This document shows, one piece after another, positions 32,506 through 45,399 of a stretch of DNA of 64,000 bases (its first letter is position 1; each line of letters begins with the position of its first letter). Source of the DNA: Magnolia sinica (lineage: Eukaryota > Streptophyta > Magnoliopsida > Magnoliales > Magnoliaceae); the NCBI RefSeq assembly GCF_029962835.1, contig NC_080573.1:32047001-32111000 (forward strand). The letters are read 5' to 3'. The notes beneath the pieces are model-generated. The model was not told the DNA's origin, searched no databases, and worked only from the letters and a program-made list of their open reading frames with translations. The position numbers and the translations under genes are program-made.

Positions 32506-33751
32506 GTTTTGGGGTTTTCATTTTTAGGTAATGAGAGATGGGTTTAGCACTGATTTAGTGAAATTGAACCTATTATTAGTGATATACCTTGTTAGGTGAT
32601 GAGTGTTTTTACTACCTTTTTGTGTGTCCGCTTGCTAATCAAATGAGATGTGTTCATGCTTTCAAAAATTAGGGCATGTTAAGGTGCAACTTAAAAATGA
32701 GTTAATCTCATTTTAGTTAATATTAATAAGGTATTGTTTGGCATTGTTTTCGGAATTAGGTGTGCAGGCATGTGAATTGACATTGCGGCTTCAATTCAAA
32801 CCAAACAACAATGACCCCAAGCGCCAAGATAGGCAGACATATAGTGTATGACTGTGATCTGATGAGATCGGTCACCTATTCAACCACTCACTTAATATAT
32901 AAACAGGATTAGGCGATATTCATATGGTGGGGTTCGTCCTCTGACGATGGGTTGCATCTTTACCTTCCATACAAAAGGACTTTTTAATATAGATAAAATG
33001 TAATGAGGAAGGGATTCTTACAGTTGGCCTCGCAGAGAACAGCTGTGAAACACCTTTCCGATTGAGGAACTGAATCCAGTGTGCGAGCGTAGACCCAAAT
33101 TACAACTAAAGATTATCAGCTAGTTGGTAAACGCTATGGATTACACTATAGAATATAAACAGCAGGCTGAATAGTAAAAGATTATACTAATAAATGTAAT
33201 TTGCTTAATAAGAAAAGTAAATGATTACATTATGGAATGTCATTTGACTGGTAAATTGATAGGATAAATGAAAGATAGATTTATGGTTTGTTTGGCTTGG
33301 TATGAGACGACTTTTCTTGCTAAATTCTTTTTCTAGTTATAGTTTTAATTTACTCATCTAGATCTTTCCCATGTTCTGACGGTTACCATAATCGTTCAGC
33401 ACTACTTGAGCTCCCCTGCTTCTCCTCTCGCCACCTGCCCAGTAACCACTTACACATGATTGCTTCTTCATTGGTCACTTAAGCAATATATGATACCATC
33501 GAATACGCTCCAGCTATAGTTATCGAAAAATCTTCTCCATACATATTTGCAGATCTTCAAATGCACCATGTGAATCCATACAGATCACACATTTCTCACA
33601 GGGGATGGCGATAATGGGTATAAACATGTATTGGCTCAGAGCACTATAAGCTACGGTGCTCCTAGTAGCATTGGTTGGCTTCAACAATTTGATTGAACAA
33701 CACAAACTATCTATTATGTCCAAAACTCATTTCATATACTACCACAATTTA
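32503..33751. other. Non-coding stretch
   Basis: No gene or full element recognised. A short imperfect inverted repeat ('attgtttggcattgtt' near 32733 and its reverse near 32800) may be a tiny MITE. The open frame at 33520-33723 (minus) has no recognisable domain. Confidence 0.3.
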
Positions 33752-33840
33752 AAAAAAAAAAAAACAAAAAACAAAAACAAAAAAAAAAACAAAAACAAAA
33801 CAAAACCAAAACAAAAATAAAAAAATAAAAAAATAAAAAA
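33752..33840 (+). repeat. A-rich simple repeat (CAAAA / TAAAA units)
   Basis: About 90 bp of A with periodic C, then T, giving CAAAA and TAAAAA units. Such tails can mark the 3' end of a retroposed sequence, but no LINE or SINE body was recognised to the left. Confidence 0.8.
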
Positions 33841-34923
33841 ATCTCATGAATTGCATAATCCAATCTATTATTGATTTGGCCTTATTTGTTGTAGCCATCC
33901 TTCTTCCAAGCCATGGATTAAATGGTTGAGATTACTTACTAAAGGTGATTATTTAGAATCATAAACAATCCATGATAGGCCCTAACAAGTAAATGGATCA
34001 AATTATTAATTTGGACCTACTTGTATAAAACAACCTTGAACATCCATTTTTATAGGTGTTGGAAATATAAATAATTTTTTTTAAAGAAAAAATAACAATA
34101 AACATATTTAAATAATATGAAGAAAAAGTAGGATGAAGATTTCTCTTTTAAGTAGAATTTTCTTTGTCCCACATCAGATAGGGAAACTCTTTTAAGTTTA
34201 TATATATCACACCTCGACATTCAGGTACCCGAATAGGGTATTCGGGACTCGAATCCCAGGTTCATGAGTTTGAATATATTGATATTTATTACAATCCACA
34301 CAATTCAATCAAATTTAATAGATATTCAATGTCATCTAAAAAGATCATACAGCTAAAATGTTTATTAAATACAACTCTCTTGATAGTTTTTCCTTTTCTA
34401 CATCGAAATTTGGAACATAAACTAAACCTAAATAACAAAAAAAAAAATGAATTGAATTAAAACTAAAGCTAATTTTCTAGAAATAAAACTAATACTAGAG
34501 GCCTGCCTGCTCGTAGTATTTCAGCTCTATACCTGTGCATTTTTATAGTAGGGTGAGCATAAAAGCCCAGTAATGTCATTTCATACTCAAAATTTAACAT
34601 GTTCATATTATATCAAATTTTTATAAACAATGGGGAAAAATATAATACAGATAATAAAGAACATGAATTTATGCAACAAAATTGTAAAACTGTGATGCAT
34701 GTGCTAATTTTCATGAATTCTCAAAAATAATATATATCATTTCTTACAACACCATACTCAAGTGGATGACCATGTTACATTAACGTCCATGCACTAATAC
34801 CTCATGGTGATAGACCCATTTATACGTTAACTGGTCAAACTAATGCTCCAGTTATACCTCTAATGTATGTCTGCACACACAATCGTACTCATACGCCGTA
34901 CATAAAGGAGACTCCAAAGGATC

Positions 34924-35070
34924 TAACAGATTCTAGAGTCTTTCACCCTAGGGACACGATTGCCCTACTTGCTGACTTTAAGGTCTCTCACCCAAGGGAC
35001 ACAATAGTCCTACTAACTAAATTTAGGGTCTTTCACCTAAGGGACACAATTGTCCTACTTGCTTACGTTA
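34924..35070 (+). repeat. 45-bp tandem repeat, about three copies
   Basis: The unit contains 'gtctttcacctaagggacacaattgtcctacttgct'. Copies have the GTCTYTCAC start at 34938, 34983 and 35028, exact 45-bp spacing. The length is a multiple of three, so a frame stays open (34863-35105), which is not evidence of a gene. Confidence 0.85.
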
Positions 35071-35099
35071 CATCCAATATATTAAAATTGATACTCAAT

Positions 35100-36402
35100 G
35101 AATGATAAACATGCATGCAAGATGAATGATTGTTTCACAATCGAAAATATCAACAATATAATTCTAATTAATAATTCTAAATTCAAATTTTGCTAAAACT
35201 TTAATAATTCAAATACTTAAATAAAATATTATTTTTACTATTATTTAATTTAGGAATTACTGTGAAATAATGTACAAGAAATTTTATTTAATTTCTAACT
35301 TTAATTAAATCAAAATTTTTACTTAAATAATGTTAAATATTAGCATCAAATTATTTATTATATTCACTAAATTCTAAAATTAAAATTTTTCTTTTAATTA
35401 TCACATAAACTTAACATATAATATATATATAGTTTTGATTTTGAGTAAATTTAATTATATATATTGAAATAACTTGATTATTTATAACTAATTTTAATTT
35501 TTTGTTGATAAGTCATTAAGAATGTATATTTAGGTTTTAATCGATAAATTTAGTTAAATTTTAATTAAATAAAAATTTTGAACTATAAGGAGAAGATTTT
35601 TTTAAAGTTAAAAATATAATATTATACTTTATTAAAATTTTAATTAAATATAGTTTTAAATATACATTAATCAGTAAAATTCTAAAATATAGAAATCTAA
35701 TCAATTTAGTTTCAATTCCAAAATTTTGATAAATTTCTTAAACTTAAGTTCATTTAAAATTTAAATTAATCAATTCTTTAAAATTTTAGAATTAAAATTT
35801 AAATTTTAATCTTTACAGAAACAAAATATTACAGTGATTTCCATAAATTTATAACATTAACAATGTAATTAAATTATTATTTAATAATTTAAGTTAATCT
35901 ATCTTAAAATTTTTAATCTAATTATTTTAGATCAAATATTCTAAATTCTAAATTTTATTATTATTAATTTTTTATCTAAATTTAATAAGTTAAAGGAAGT
36001 TATTAATTTTGACTTTAGATACTATTATTTTTACACATTCAAAATTTAATTTATTTTTTTATAATTAATTCTAAGTATTATAATTTATTGGAATTAAATT
36101 TTTTGGTTTACTTTGTAACTTAATTTTTTTATATATTTCATATCAATTACATGATTAAATTTAATAACTAACATAATCATTAATTAAAATATTTTAAAAT
36201 TAATTCTAATTTACTAATTTAGATAAATTCATAAATTAATTTGAATTTAATCTATTTTTAATAATTTACTTTCATATTAATTAATTTTAAAATTTTAGGA
36301 ATAACTCATATTTAATTTTTAATCTTAACAAACATTTAAGAATTTCTAAATTAAAATATAAACTTAGATAAATTGTTTATTTTATTCTGTAATTTTAGTT
36401 TA

Positions 36403-36442
<40 letters not shown>

Positions 36443-36840
36443 TTCTCTCTCTCTTTTCAAAAGATTGAAATAAAACAATTAATATTTACTCTAATCAAAC
36501 AAAATTTAAATCAGATAGGCTAACTCAGAATTAACATGTAGTGAATTTAATTTAATATACTTAAAACTAAATTTCAGAATTAATGTTAGAATAAAATTGA
36601 ACTCTATGAATCAATAAAATTTAATTAATTTTGAAATTCAAAAATATAAACATCATGTATAAATGAATTCGATAATTCTATTTCTAAGAAAATTATTTTA
36701 ACATTAAATATCAGAAATATATAAAATAAAAATTCATAAATGAGTAGGATTACCTACATAATAATCAACTGACAATAATATTCCTATTAAAATTTTAGAA
36801 TAAATAAGCATAATAATTAACTGAAAATGATAAACCTCAA
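35100..36840. other. Extremely AT-rich block
   Basis: About 1.7 kb composed almost entirely of 'aatttaa / ttaattt / taaaattt' wording. G and C are sparse throughout, in contrast to both neighbours. It contains a (TTA)n run at 36404-36438. No open frame over 60 codons lies within it. Confidence 0.85.
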
Positions 36841-36884
36841 GATAAGATCACCTACCTTAAAATTCTGATGATCCGGCCTTGCTC

Positions 36885-36887
<3 letters not shown>

Positions 36888-36943
<56 letters not shown>
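36888..36943 (+). repeat. (TC)n microsatellite
   Basis: About 28 TC units. The minus-strand frame 36817-37125 crossing it is a run of Arg-Glu dipeptides and is an artefact. Confidence 0.95.
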
Positions 36944-36946
<3 letters not shown>

Positions 36947-37258
36947 CTACAGAACTCTCTCTCTCCCTCACTCTTTTGATCTACCAGGTTTTCACTCTCC
37001 CTTTCTCCCTTTTTGATATGATTGAATCTTTGTTTATGATTTAACCTTTTTAATGGATGTGAGGAATGAAGCAGAAGAGTGGGGAATGTGGGTAGTTTCA
37101 TTTCGTGGGAGGGTTTGGTGCCCATTACCCTATGAAAAGGAAGGAAGAATGGAGAAGGTAGGTTAGGCGATGGTGACGTGCGGAAGATAAAAAATTTATT
37201 TTTATTTTTTTTGATATGGTGGGTCTCACTAATGATGATATAAATCTACTTCGTCCAT

Positions 37259-38891
37259 TGTAAGACCCGACCCGAGTTCATATGTGTGCATGTGTTCGTG
37301 TAAGTATACATTTCATCTCTCTTGGTCCCGCGGTCTTACCAGTCGAATCTCGGCGACCCGTGACCCTTGGATAGTGTTTGCGGTCATCCTTAAGTCCGGT
37401 CACGTTGACCCGACTCGGATCGGCTCGAAACCTATGCCATCTTATTCGCATCGTCGTTGCAGTTCCGATGATATGTCTTATGCGTCCATCCAATGTATAG
37501 ATCATAAGTTATGTACGTTTCATTTTATAGCCCTTGATCATGATCATGTGGCCCACCTAGGAGTAGTGCATGTGGCCTCTACTCCCTTTTTGCACAAGTT
37601 TCAACACACACACACTACACACACCACCTAAACCTCCATATCTTACACTACCAATACCACCCACACCACCCAAACCTATCCTACCCTAGCAACTTTGGTT
37701 TCTCCTCCCTAACTAATCATGGCATTCTCTTACCAAGGTAAGATCTCTTTCTCCTTTCAAGAAAAGAAATTATTGCCATCATTTGCTACAACTCTCTCTC
37801 TCCCTCTCTCTTTCTTCTCATTCTCTCTATCTCTCCCACTCCTCTCCCTCTTGCAAGCTTCCAACATCCCACCCCTTGCAACATTCTAGCCCCTCATCTC
37901 TCATTTCTCTGCCCATCCATCCATCAAATCACATCTCACCCCTTCATCTTGCTTCCTTGGACCCTTAGAAGCTTGGAGTAGAGTTTTGATGGAGATCTTA
38001 AGGTGGGTGCTTTCAAGTTGTTGATTTCTCCTTTCTTCTTTGATCCTCTCTTTTCTTTTCATATGGGACATGTGGGACCCACCAATCCATAGTGGGGATC
38101 CCATTTGACCCCTTGGATGTGGCCCTTGGCCCATCCTACATGCAAGCATTATTCCATGATGGGGCTATTCTCCATGGACCCCATCATGATGTATCTCATG
38201 ATCTCAATCATTCTAAGGTCTTCTAGACCTTCATTTTTTTGGTGGGGATGGTATCCCCACCTTAGAAATTGTTTTATTGTGAGGCCCATGCATACATGGA
38301 CCCAAGATGTGAATATGTATGACTAGATCTTTATATGGGGGATCTTAGTGGCGAAATCCCTCTACGTATGGCCGGATTCTCTCTCATTTCCTCTCTCACT
38401 TTCCCTTTTTTCTTCCGTTTTTGCTAATCAAGGTGGCCCACTTGATGGGCAAGGCACATCTAGCTGTCCACCCTTATTGGATGTTTCCCCTTGTCCCATT
38501 TTCTGGATGAGGGAGACCCACCTTGCTGTCCACTTTTCCACGCAAGGTCTAGATCATTTGGGGCCATGATCGGGGTGTGTGTGGCCCTTCTAAGTGGCCC
38601 CACCTTAATGAACAAGAAGGATATGTTGCTGGACTTTTTCTGTTTGGGCTGCAACATGCATTGCTGCCCAGATTTTTGGAGGCTCATATTGTTAATTTCT
38701 GAGATGTACTTGTTATAATCTTGGGTATACTCATATTGGAAATGGATATCTAGTTATGAAAATCCTCCTTGTAAAATCCCAAGATCGGAACCTGCTCCAC
38801 GAGCTGAGAATGGGGTACTACGGTGGTTATTGCGGCCAGAACCGGCTATCAAGTTCCTTATGAGTCCGGTTACTGAGTCTGGGGCGTGACA
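37259..38891 (+). mobile_element. Solo LTR, short form (1.6 kb) of the long-LTR family
   Basis: It starts TGTAAGACCCGACCCGAGTT and ends '...gagtctggggcgtgaca'. Flanks TCCAT (37254-37258) and CCCAT (38892-38896) match at four of five positions, consistent with a 5-bp TSD. The first 200 bp ('cccgcggtcttaccagtcgaatctcggcgacccg') and the last 150 bp ('gaaaatcctccttgtaaaatccc', 'gagaatggggtactacgg') align with 44460-48513 and 56990-62089. It carries MITE-like phrases in the middle but lacks the kilobases of arrays in the other two. No primer-binding site or internal region flanks it, so it is a solo LTR. Orientation is inferred from the CT-rich leader and the 'aaggtaag' donor-like site. Confidence 0.78.
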
Positions 38892-39378
38892 CCCATCATC
38901 CCGGCCTGTCCATGAGAAGATATAAGGTCAAAAATGAGGTTGATCCAAAACTCAGGTGGGCCACACACAAGTGGACGGTAATGGAAAAATCAAAAGCCGG
39001 AAGATTAAAAAGGCAGAACTATAAGACAAGTTTTGGTTTAGCTTAGGTTATCCAGGAATGCTTTGTTTGATTATTAATGTTATCATGAAAATTGACGATT
39101 GGACTCTTAATGATGATAAGCTGAGGTTACACTATACACCTGTGAAACTCTATGTTTAGAATTGTTCTAATCGATGGATTAATACTTTGAACTTGACCAT
39201 GAAGTTTACCATGCGCTTGAGTATAGGAGAAGGTAAAGCTCAACATTAATGCATCTTAGAATTCTAGTATCTGGATTGTTTTTCAAAAATCACTTGAGTT
39301 TATAAAAATTGTCCTGTAATTCTCAAAATATTTTTTTCATACTTTGCTCAGGACTAGCAAAATGCTAGTTAGGGATTG
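38892..39378 (+). mobile_element. 3' internal remnant of a Gypsy element upstream of its 3' LTR, with MITE scrap
   Basis: The first 110 bp or so resembles MITE interior ('gttgatccaaaactcaggtgggccacac'). From about 39000 the sequence leads to 'tttgctcaggactagcaaaatgctagttagggattg', wording found immediately before the 3' LTR of Athila/Tat-like elements ('gaggactagcaa...agtttgggggtg'). Confidence 0.5.
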
Positions 39379-41575
39379 TGTTGAGGGCCAAATATTGCAT
39401 ATTAGACCCCCGGTATTACTTGGTTTTACGTACATGATAATGCTTAACTCTCTATTTTAATCATGTTTTTGTTACAAGGTGAATTTAGGAGCTTCGACTG
39501 AAAAGAGTACTAAAAGCATAGATTTGATGCTTAAGAATCACCAAGGCAAAGGACGGATCTTAGGGGACCGAGATCGAAGAATTTACACACCAAAATTTGA
39601 GAAAATCAAGTAACTGAAGATGAAAAAGCCTGAAAATTGTCCTGAATGCAAGATCATAGGGTTCTCACCATCCGTTTGGCTCGAAACTTTGTATCTAGCT
39701 TGAGGACCCTAAAATAACCGTACACATAAAATTTCAGCTATTGGATCTTTGTGGAAGTAGTCCAACGGATAAGATCAACCACAAATCACCGATTTGGGGC
39801 TCACCTGATCTCTAGATATGCTTCAATTTTGGTCTTAACCCCTTAAATTGGATAGAAGAACGGATGAACGGTGTGGATTTATTTAAACAACACGATGGAC
39901 CCCACATGGGGATTTATGTGCACACAGTGCACGTGTACAGGCAGCGCACCAGATCGGAATCCTGGTCAAAGGACCGCTAACCCGGCACATTTTTGTATTA
40001 CCCAGGGGTCCCCACTGTGATGCATGGTGGCCCACCACCGTCCATCATCTCAATGATCCAGACCATCCATTTGATCCAAGGGGTGGCCACGACCTTAACC
40101 ATGGAGTCCTTGGAGTCCTTTTGGTCCCACGCACGTGTACACATGCAGATCATCGTCAAACGCAGGATGAACAGCGAGAAGATTTGATACAATGGGCTGC
40201 ACCAAACTCGACCAAAACCACCCCTTTTTGACCAAAATCTCACCAGGAATCTAATGGATCAGGTAGATTTCTCCGAAAACATCACTGTGGGGCCCACCGA
40301 GCACCCCAACGCAGCTTCCTTGCGTCAGTTACGCACATTCAACGTCCGTACGGTGTGGACTATTTGGCGATCTTGGCTAGGATCGGACCAACAATCCCCA
40401 GCCATTCAAAATCTTCCTATGGGGCAGTCGACCATCACTAAGGAGCCTGAACGGGACAGATCTCCCGATCAGATCTCCTGTATGCCAAAAAGGGGATCAA
40501 AACGCAAGTCGTTTTGCGTTTTTCTGTGTGCACACTGCTGTGCTGCGTAAAGGCTTCCGCAGGAGTTTCTCCACTGACTCCCATCATCCAGCCACCGTCC
40601 TTGTTACCTATAAAAGGAGAAAAGAGAGAGACCATGAGATCCATCCTAGGACATGGGTGAACGTGGAGCACAAAAGAGAGAGAAAGAGCGTGGCGGCATC
40701 GAGTCTCCATCCTTCTTCCTTCTTCTTCGGTTTTTCCTTCCTTTTGATGTCATTTTTTTGAGATTTAGAACATCATGTCTATGATGAGCTAAACCTCTTA
40801 GCTAGGGCTAAGAGTTGAAGCTTGTAGTATGATGGGATTGTTTTTATGCCTTTGATTCATGTTTAATGAATTCTCTTTGATTATAGTTTGATTATAATGA
40901 ATGATTTTAGTTTTTAATGGTTTATTGTGACTTAAATTGCAATGGATCTGCGATAGCTCTGAGCATGTCCTTTTCATTATTATGATTGTGAAGTTAGGAA
41001 GCCCTATTGTTCACTATCGTCTCATAGACATGGTTGGATGATGGAATCCTTCCTAACGTTCATAACTCTTTTAGATTAGTTGTGAATTGGTTAAATTATG
41101 TTGTTTGCTTTGTCTCATAAGCATGGTTTTGTGATGGAATCAATTCTAATTCTCATGCCTATCATTCTATTGAGAACTAAATCAAAGGAAGTTCAGATTT
41201 GATTTTTAATGAAAACTGGATAAAGATGGGACTCTGAATCCAATTGTGTTTATGAATCAAGCATAGATCTCCTTGATCTCTACAAGTGGATCCTTGGAAA
41301 CCCTAGTTTCCCACCTTTGAATTCTACAAGTTTTAGTTTAATATTTCACAATTATTCTCTTAAATTTTCTTGGTTTGGATTATATCTTCTCCTAGTTCTA
41401 GTTCTAGTTACTTTCAGAATAAGTACAAGGCTCAGTCCCTGTGGATTCGTCCTCGGTCAACCCTATACTTGGGGTGGTGAACAAATAGCTCGGTTGGACT
41501 CATATATTACTCCATGGTCTTGCCTCCATAGGAACATCCTTAGGTACAAACTCGCACTGCTCTACTCCTACAACA
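39379..41575 (+). mobile_element. 3' LTR of an Athila/Tat-like Gypsy element
   Basis: The LTR is 2197 bp, starting TGTTGAGGGCCAAATATTGC and ending '...ctactcctacaaca'. It contains a TATA box at 40609, followed by 'gagctaaacctcttagctagggctaagagttgaag' and the 'tggttggatgatggaatcc' blocks typical of the transcribed part of such LTRs, then 'cagtccctgtggattcgtcctcgg' near the end. No primer-binding site follows and a gag/pol-side remnant precedes, so it is the 3' LTR. Small open frames within it (e.g. 40254-40761) overlap the promoter and leader and are not genes. Confidence 0.7.
40609..40616 (+). promoter_or_regulatory. TATA box in the LTR
   Basis: TATAAAAG in the context 'gttacctataaaaggagaaaagag', a canonical plant core-promoter motif followed by a purine-rich leader. 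Inferred to drive the retrotransposon transcript. Confidence 0.65.
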
Positions 41576-43650
41576 TTTAGTTGTGTATATGTACATACAA
41601 AATCATAATTAGCCATCTCAGTAAGAAATTCCCCCCAAAATTACACATCCGTCATAATACTCAAGTATAATTTACAAATGGTAGCAACAAACACATCACA
41701 CATCTCATATTACAAATCTTGTTTAAATGCTTGAATGCAATAACCTGGGGATGCACATCCAGTTGAAAATTTATTAGTAGAACCCGCGATGCAATGAACT
41801 ACCATGACATGATTCGGGGATCACACATGGACATGCATTGACCTCACTAGCCGAGAATCACTAAGGACATTCTTCGGCATTATGATCTAGAAATCCCACG
41901 TGACACACATCAACCTCATGCAAGAGTTCCAAACAATAACTCAAGAGTTACAAGGGACATATATCGACCCCACTAGCCGAAAATCACAAAGGACATACAT
42001 CAGCCTCATGGTTCGGGAATCGCAAGTGACATACATCGGCATTAAAAGTGAGTTAATAACTTGGAATCACAAATGACATACATCGACCTCACTAGCTGGG
42101 AATCACAAAGGATATACATCGGCCTCATTGTTTAAGAATTCCAAGTGACATATTTTGATATCAAAAGCGAGACAAACAATAAGAAATCACAAGAGACATA
42201 CATTGACCCCACAAGCCGAGAATCACAAAAGACATACATCGGCCTCATGGTCCAAAAATCTCGTATGATTTCCAATCTCAAATCATCAAGGTATCAAGTC
42301 CATACAAAGGACACCAACAAGATCCATTTAAGTATACCAACAAAGTCCATTCAAGTAAACTAATAAGGTTTCAACACATATGCCACGTTGGCACCCACAT
42401 ATCACAAATAATGGAAACCTTATTGATCCATTCGATTTTAAATTCCACAATCACTTGGGCATACTAGTTCAAGGTAAAGTCCCGCATAAACGTGTTCATA
42501 ACCATTCAACGTTCACATTTTCCTACAATAGCTCTCATCAATGGGTTTTATCTCCATTTAATTCTTCAATATGACAATCTAAGCTACATCACTCCTTTAT
42601 ACATGAATCATATTCCTCCCACAAATGCACATGCTGTTCAATAATGCCATCATACAATTTAGAGTAAATGCCAAATCCATGCCTAGAATTTAAACATACT
42701 AGAATACATACATATGTAAATTGTACCACTCAAAATATCAAACCACATGATATTACGCAAGCTAGAATACATAAACATTTAGATTATTCAACCTAAAAGA
42801 TTGATGATTATAATCTTAAGCATACAAGAGAGTTTACACTTATACATGCAAAGGTTATATATAAACATGTGGCAATAATCTAGTAGTTCGCAAAACCAAA
42901 CATGTTAGAATTGAAATACATTTGGCAATCAACTATGCAATAGTGATCAAGCATGTAAATCTTTCTAATTAAGAATCTATTTACAAGATACTAGATACAC
43001 TATAGTTTATTCAACATGTAGATTACACAATTTAGGACATCAAATCACATGATCCTAACCTTTCATTTAAAATAGCAAAATCAATCAAACTATAACTTAA
43101 ACTAAGAGATTAGGTAGAAAGCTTGAATGGTAATCCTCACCTTATGCTTCAGATTCTCTTCTAGAGTGGTTAGAATGATATTATATGCCCTAGGCACAAG
43201 TTCTAACCTAAATTTCCACCAATGAATGGTTAGGATCAACATTAATATCTTAATTTTACAATCTAGTAAACTTTGATCTATAATCTAACCTAGGGTTAGG
43301 GTTTTGGAAAACTCAAGTTTCATAATTACACATCTAATTTAAATTATACGAGCAACATCTAATAATATATTCCGCCAACTTTCATTTTAAATTGGATGTC
43401 ACTAAAACATGGTGTGCCCCACATGTCCTTGGTTGTGTCACGCGTCTCATGCATAACATCTCCATTGGCCGTGTATAATGTTTGATAATTCAACCATGCA
43501 ATCACAACTCAATTTTGAAATTTGAACTTCAACTTCCCTCTTAAAAAGAAGGGTTAAGAACTCCAATTTTTGTTTTCTATAGAGGAGAATAGAAAGCACT
43601 TAAAAATTCTCTCTAGTTCCTTAATTGAAGTCAACTTGTTAGCAAATCGA
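41576..43650. mobile_element. LTR-like non-coding region
   Basis: No coding capacity. It contains a roughly 122-bp tandem array near its left side and long AT-rich, A-starting phrases ('aatacataaacatttag', 'atacatgcaaaggttatatat'). The plan is similar to 34206-37258 and 55520-56989. Ends were not identified. Confidence 0.35.
41810..42275 (+). repeat. About 122-bp tandem array, nearly four copies
   Basis: 'cactagccgagaatcac' variants occur near 41844, 41968, 42090 and 42208, spacing about 118-124 bp. Within each unit, 'gacatacatcgRcctca' recurs two or three times, so there is a higher-order organisation of roughly 40-bp subunits. Confidence 0.8.
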
Positions 43651-44459
43651 TATTGTTGATGCAATTTTCAGGTGGACCTTCCTTAGACCCTCCTACACCT
43701 GCACACAAGAGATAAAATGACAAAGGAGACCCTGGCTAATGCAGGGGACCCTCTGATGCCTAAGTCAAGGACTTGGGCCTTTGTAGAAATAATCTTAAAG
43801 AAAAGAGTCACCAGTTGTGTGTAATAATGTGTGTGTGAATGTACCTTTCACCATCTAGGGGCTCCCTTATATAATCGAGAGGGAAGATCACACGAGCGGG
43901 AAATCTTCTCTACTTAGAGGGAAGATCTTTCCCGTTGGAGATTTCTAAATCGTTGGGCATCCCCCTTAGATCATTGGTGTCTGAGATCTCTGGGATCTTA
44001 ATCTCATCCTCCGGAGATCTTCCAGGGAAGATCCTTGGGAGAGATCCTCAGGCCATTGGACTTGGATAAGGCCACACGGTAGTTAGATACCGATAATCTC
44101 ATCCGACCTTTAGACAAGATCGGATGGATGAGGTGGATGTCGCTTCGGAGGCGAATAACATCGACCTATGAGTAAGCCGAGCTATGGTCGAGCCGACCTG
44201 TGACTGGACTGACCTATGAGTAGGTCGATCTACGGTCAGGCCATCCTATGACTAGACCAACCTATGAGTAGGTCAATCTATGGTCGGGCTAACCTATGAC
44301 TGGACCAACCTATGAGTAGGTCGATCTATGGTCGTATCGACCTGTGACTATACCAACCTATGAGTAGGCCGGGCTACCTTATTGACAGTTCTTCCAATCA
44401 GCAGTTCTCTTTTGGATAGTTTGGTCTAGGGGTTCATGCTGATTCTTGGTTCGACCTTT
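43650..44459 (+). mobile_element. Tat-like Gypsy LTR/leader fragment with TATA-like site
   Basis: It starts near 43652 with TGTTGATGCAATTTTCAGGT and continues 'ggaccttccttagaccctcctacacctgcac', 'aaaggagaccctggctaatgcaggggaccctctgatgcctaagtcaaggac', wording common in Tat-group LTRs. A 'ccttatataatcgag' TATA-like site lies near 43870. It is interrupted at 44460 by the long LTR. It may be continuous with 48514-50867. Confidence 0.5.
44160..44376 (+). repeat. 48-bp tandem array, about 4.5 copies
   Basis: 'cctatgagtaRgYcgaKctayggtcg' recurs at 44165, 44213, 44261, 44309 and 44357, exact 48-bp spacing, with 'cctatgactggaccaa' as the other half-unit. The two halves resemble each other, so the unit is itself an old 24-bp duplication. 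Confidence 0.92.
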
Positions 44460-45399
44460 TGTCACAGACCATCTAATCTTACCTATAACCGTCAAGCCCA
44501 TGTCCTAGTGACCATTCCATTCCATAGGATCCCGCGGTCCTCCTGGTCGAATTTCGGCAACCCGCGACCTATATATTTTATTTGCATATGACCCTAAGTC
44601 ACATCCTGTAAACTCGAGTCGACTTAACCCCAAGACTTGTGCCATTGCGACCACACCGTCGCCGCGGTTTCGACACCGCATCTCTTGCGCCAATCCAACG
44701 ATTAGGTCATAAGATGTGGCCCACGCAGTATTATGGCCATTGATCGCTTAATTGTAGGACCCACCTATCCCAAATATGACTTTTCCCTAGCAAGTAATCA
44801 TGATGGTGACATCACCCTAGCCTACCTAGGGTAGGACGATGTCACCCTAGCCCATGCCTCTTACAAATAATGATTTCTTTCTCTTCCCCATGACTTACAC
44901 AAATCCTTATTACCTTACATAGCAATCATTCCAAGCCTTCATCTCTATCCCTCCCTTTCTCCCTAATTTCTCATCTCCCCTAGCAAGAGAGAAGCCATGG
45001 ACTCCCAAAAAATCAAGCCACGTCCCAAGCTCATTTCCCCCAATCTAACCCTCCAAACTCTATCTCAACCATTGAATCTCATCTATTGGAGCTCTAGAAT
45101 ATAGTGGTCGAAGAAGGAGATCAAGATCCAAGGTAGGGGCTCTTTAAAGCTAGATTTCATCCTCTCCCTTAGATTTATTTCTTTCATTTGCATGGGGAGT
45201 TGAAGGGCCCACCAATCCATGGTGGAGATCCTCCATGATCCCCTAAATGTGGCCTTTGTCCCATCATGATGCACGCATGAGCCATGGTGAATCCATTCTC
45301 CATGGACCCCACCATGATGATTTCTACTCTAATCCATGCCTTCTAAGGGTCATCTAGACCCTTGATTCATGGTAGGAATGGCATCTCTGCCTCAATTTT

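Larger units (their letters stand above)
34206..37258. mobile_element. LTR-like non-coding region, very AT-rich centre
   Basis: It begins 'tatcacacctcgacattcaggtacccgaatagggtattcgggac' and ends in sequence cut by the solo LTR at 37259. The layout (a short tandem array near the left, an AT-rich centre, a CT-rich tract near the right) is like the other LTR-like regions at 41576-43640 and 55520-56989. Terminal TG...CA and TSD were not established, so the call rests on resemblance. Confidence 0.35.

Noticed and set aside
32733..32820. Very short inverted repeat as a Tourist MITE
   Set aside because: Ends match only loosely and no TWA duplication was found.
36817..37125. Minus-strand frame with a long Arg-Glu run
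   Set aside because: Produced by the (TC)n microsatellite at 36888-36943.
40254..40761. Frames overlapping the LTR promoter as a small gene pair
   Set aside because: They straddle a TATA box and leader of an LTR and have no family resemblance.
41810..42275. Regularly spaced repeats as a CRISPR-like array
   Set aside because: Units are contiguous variants of each other without unique spacers, in a plant-type retrotransposon context.
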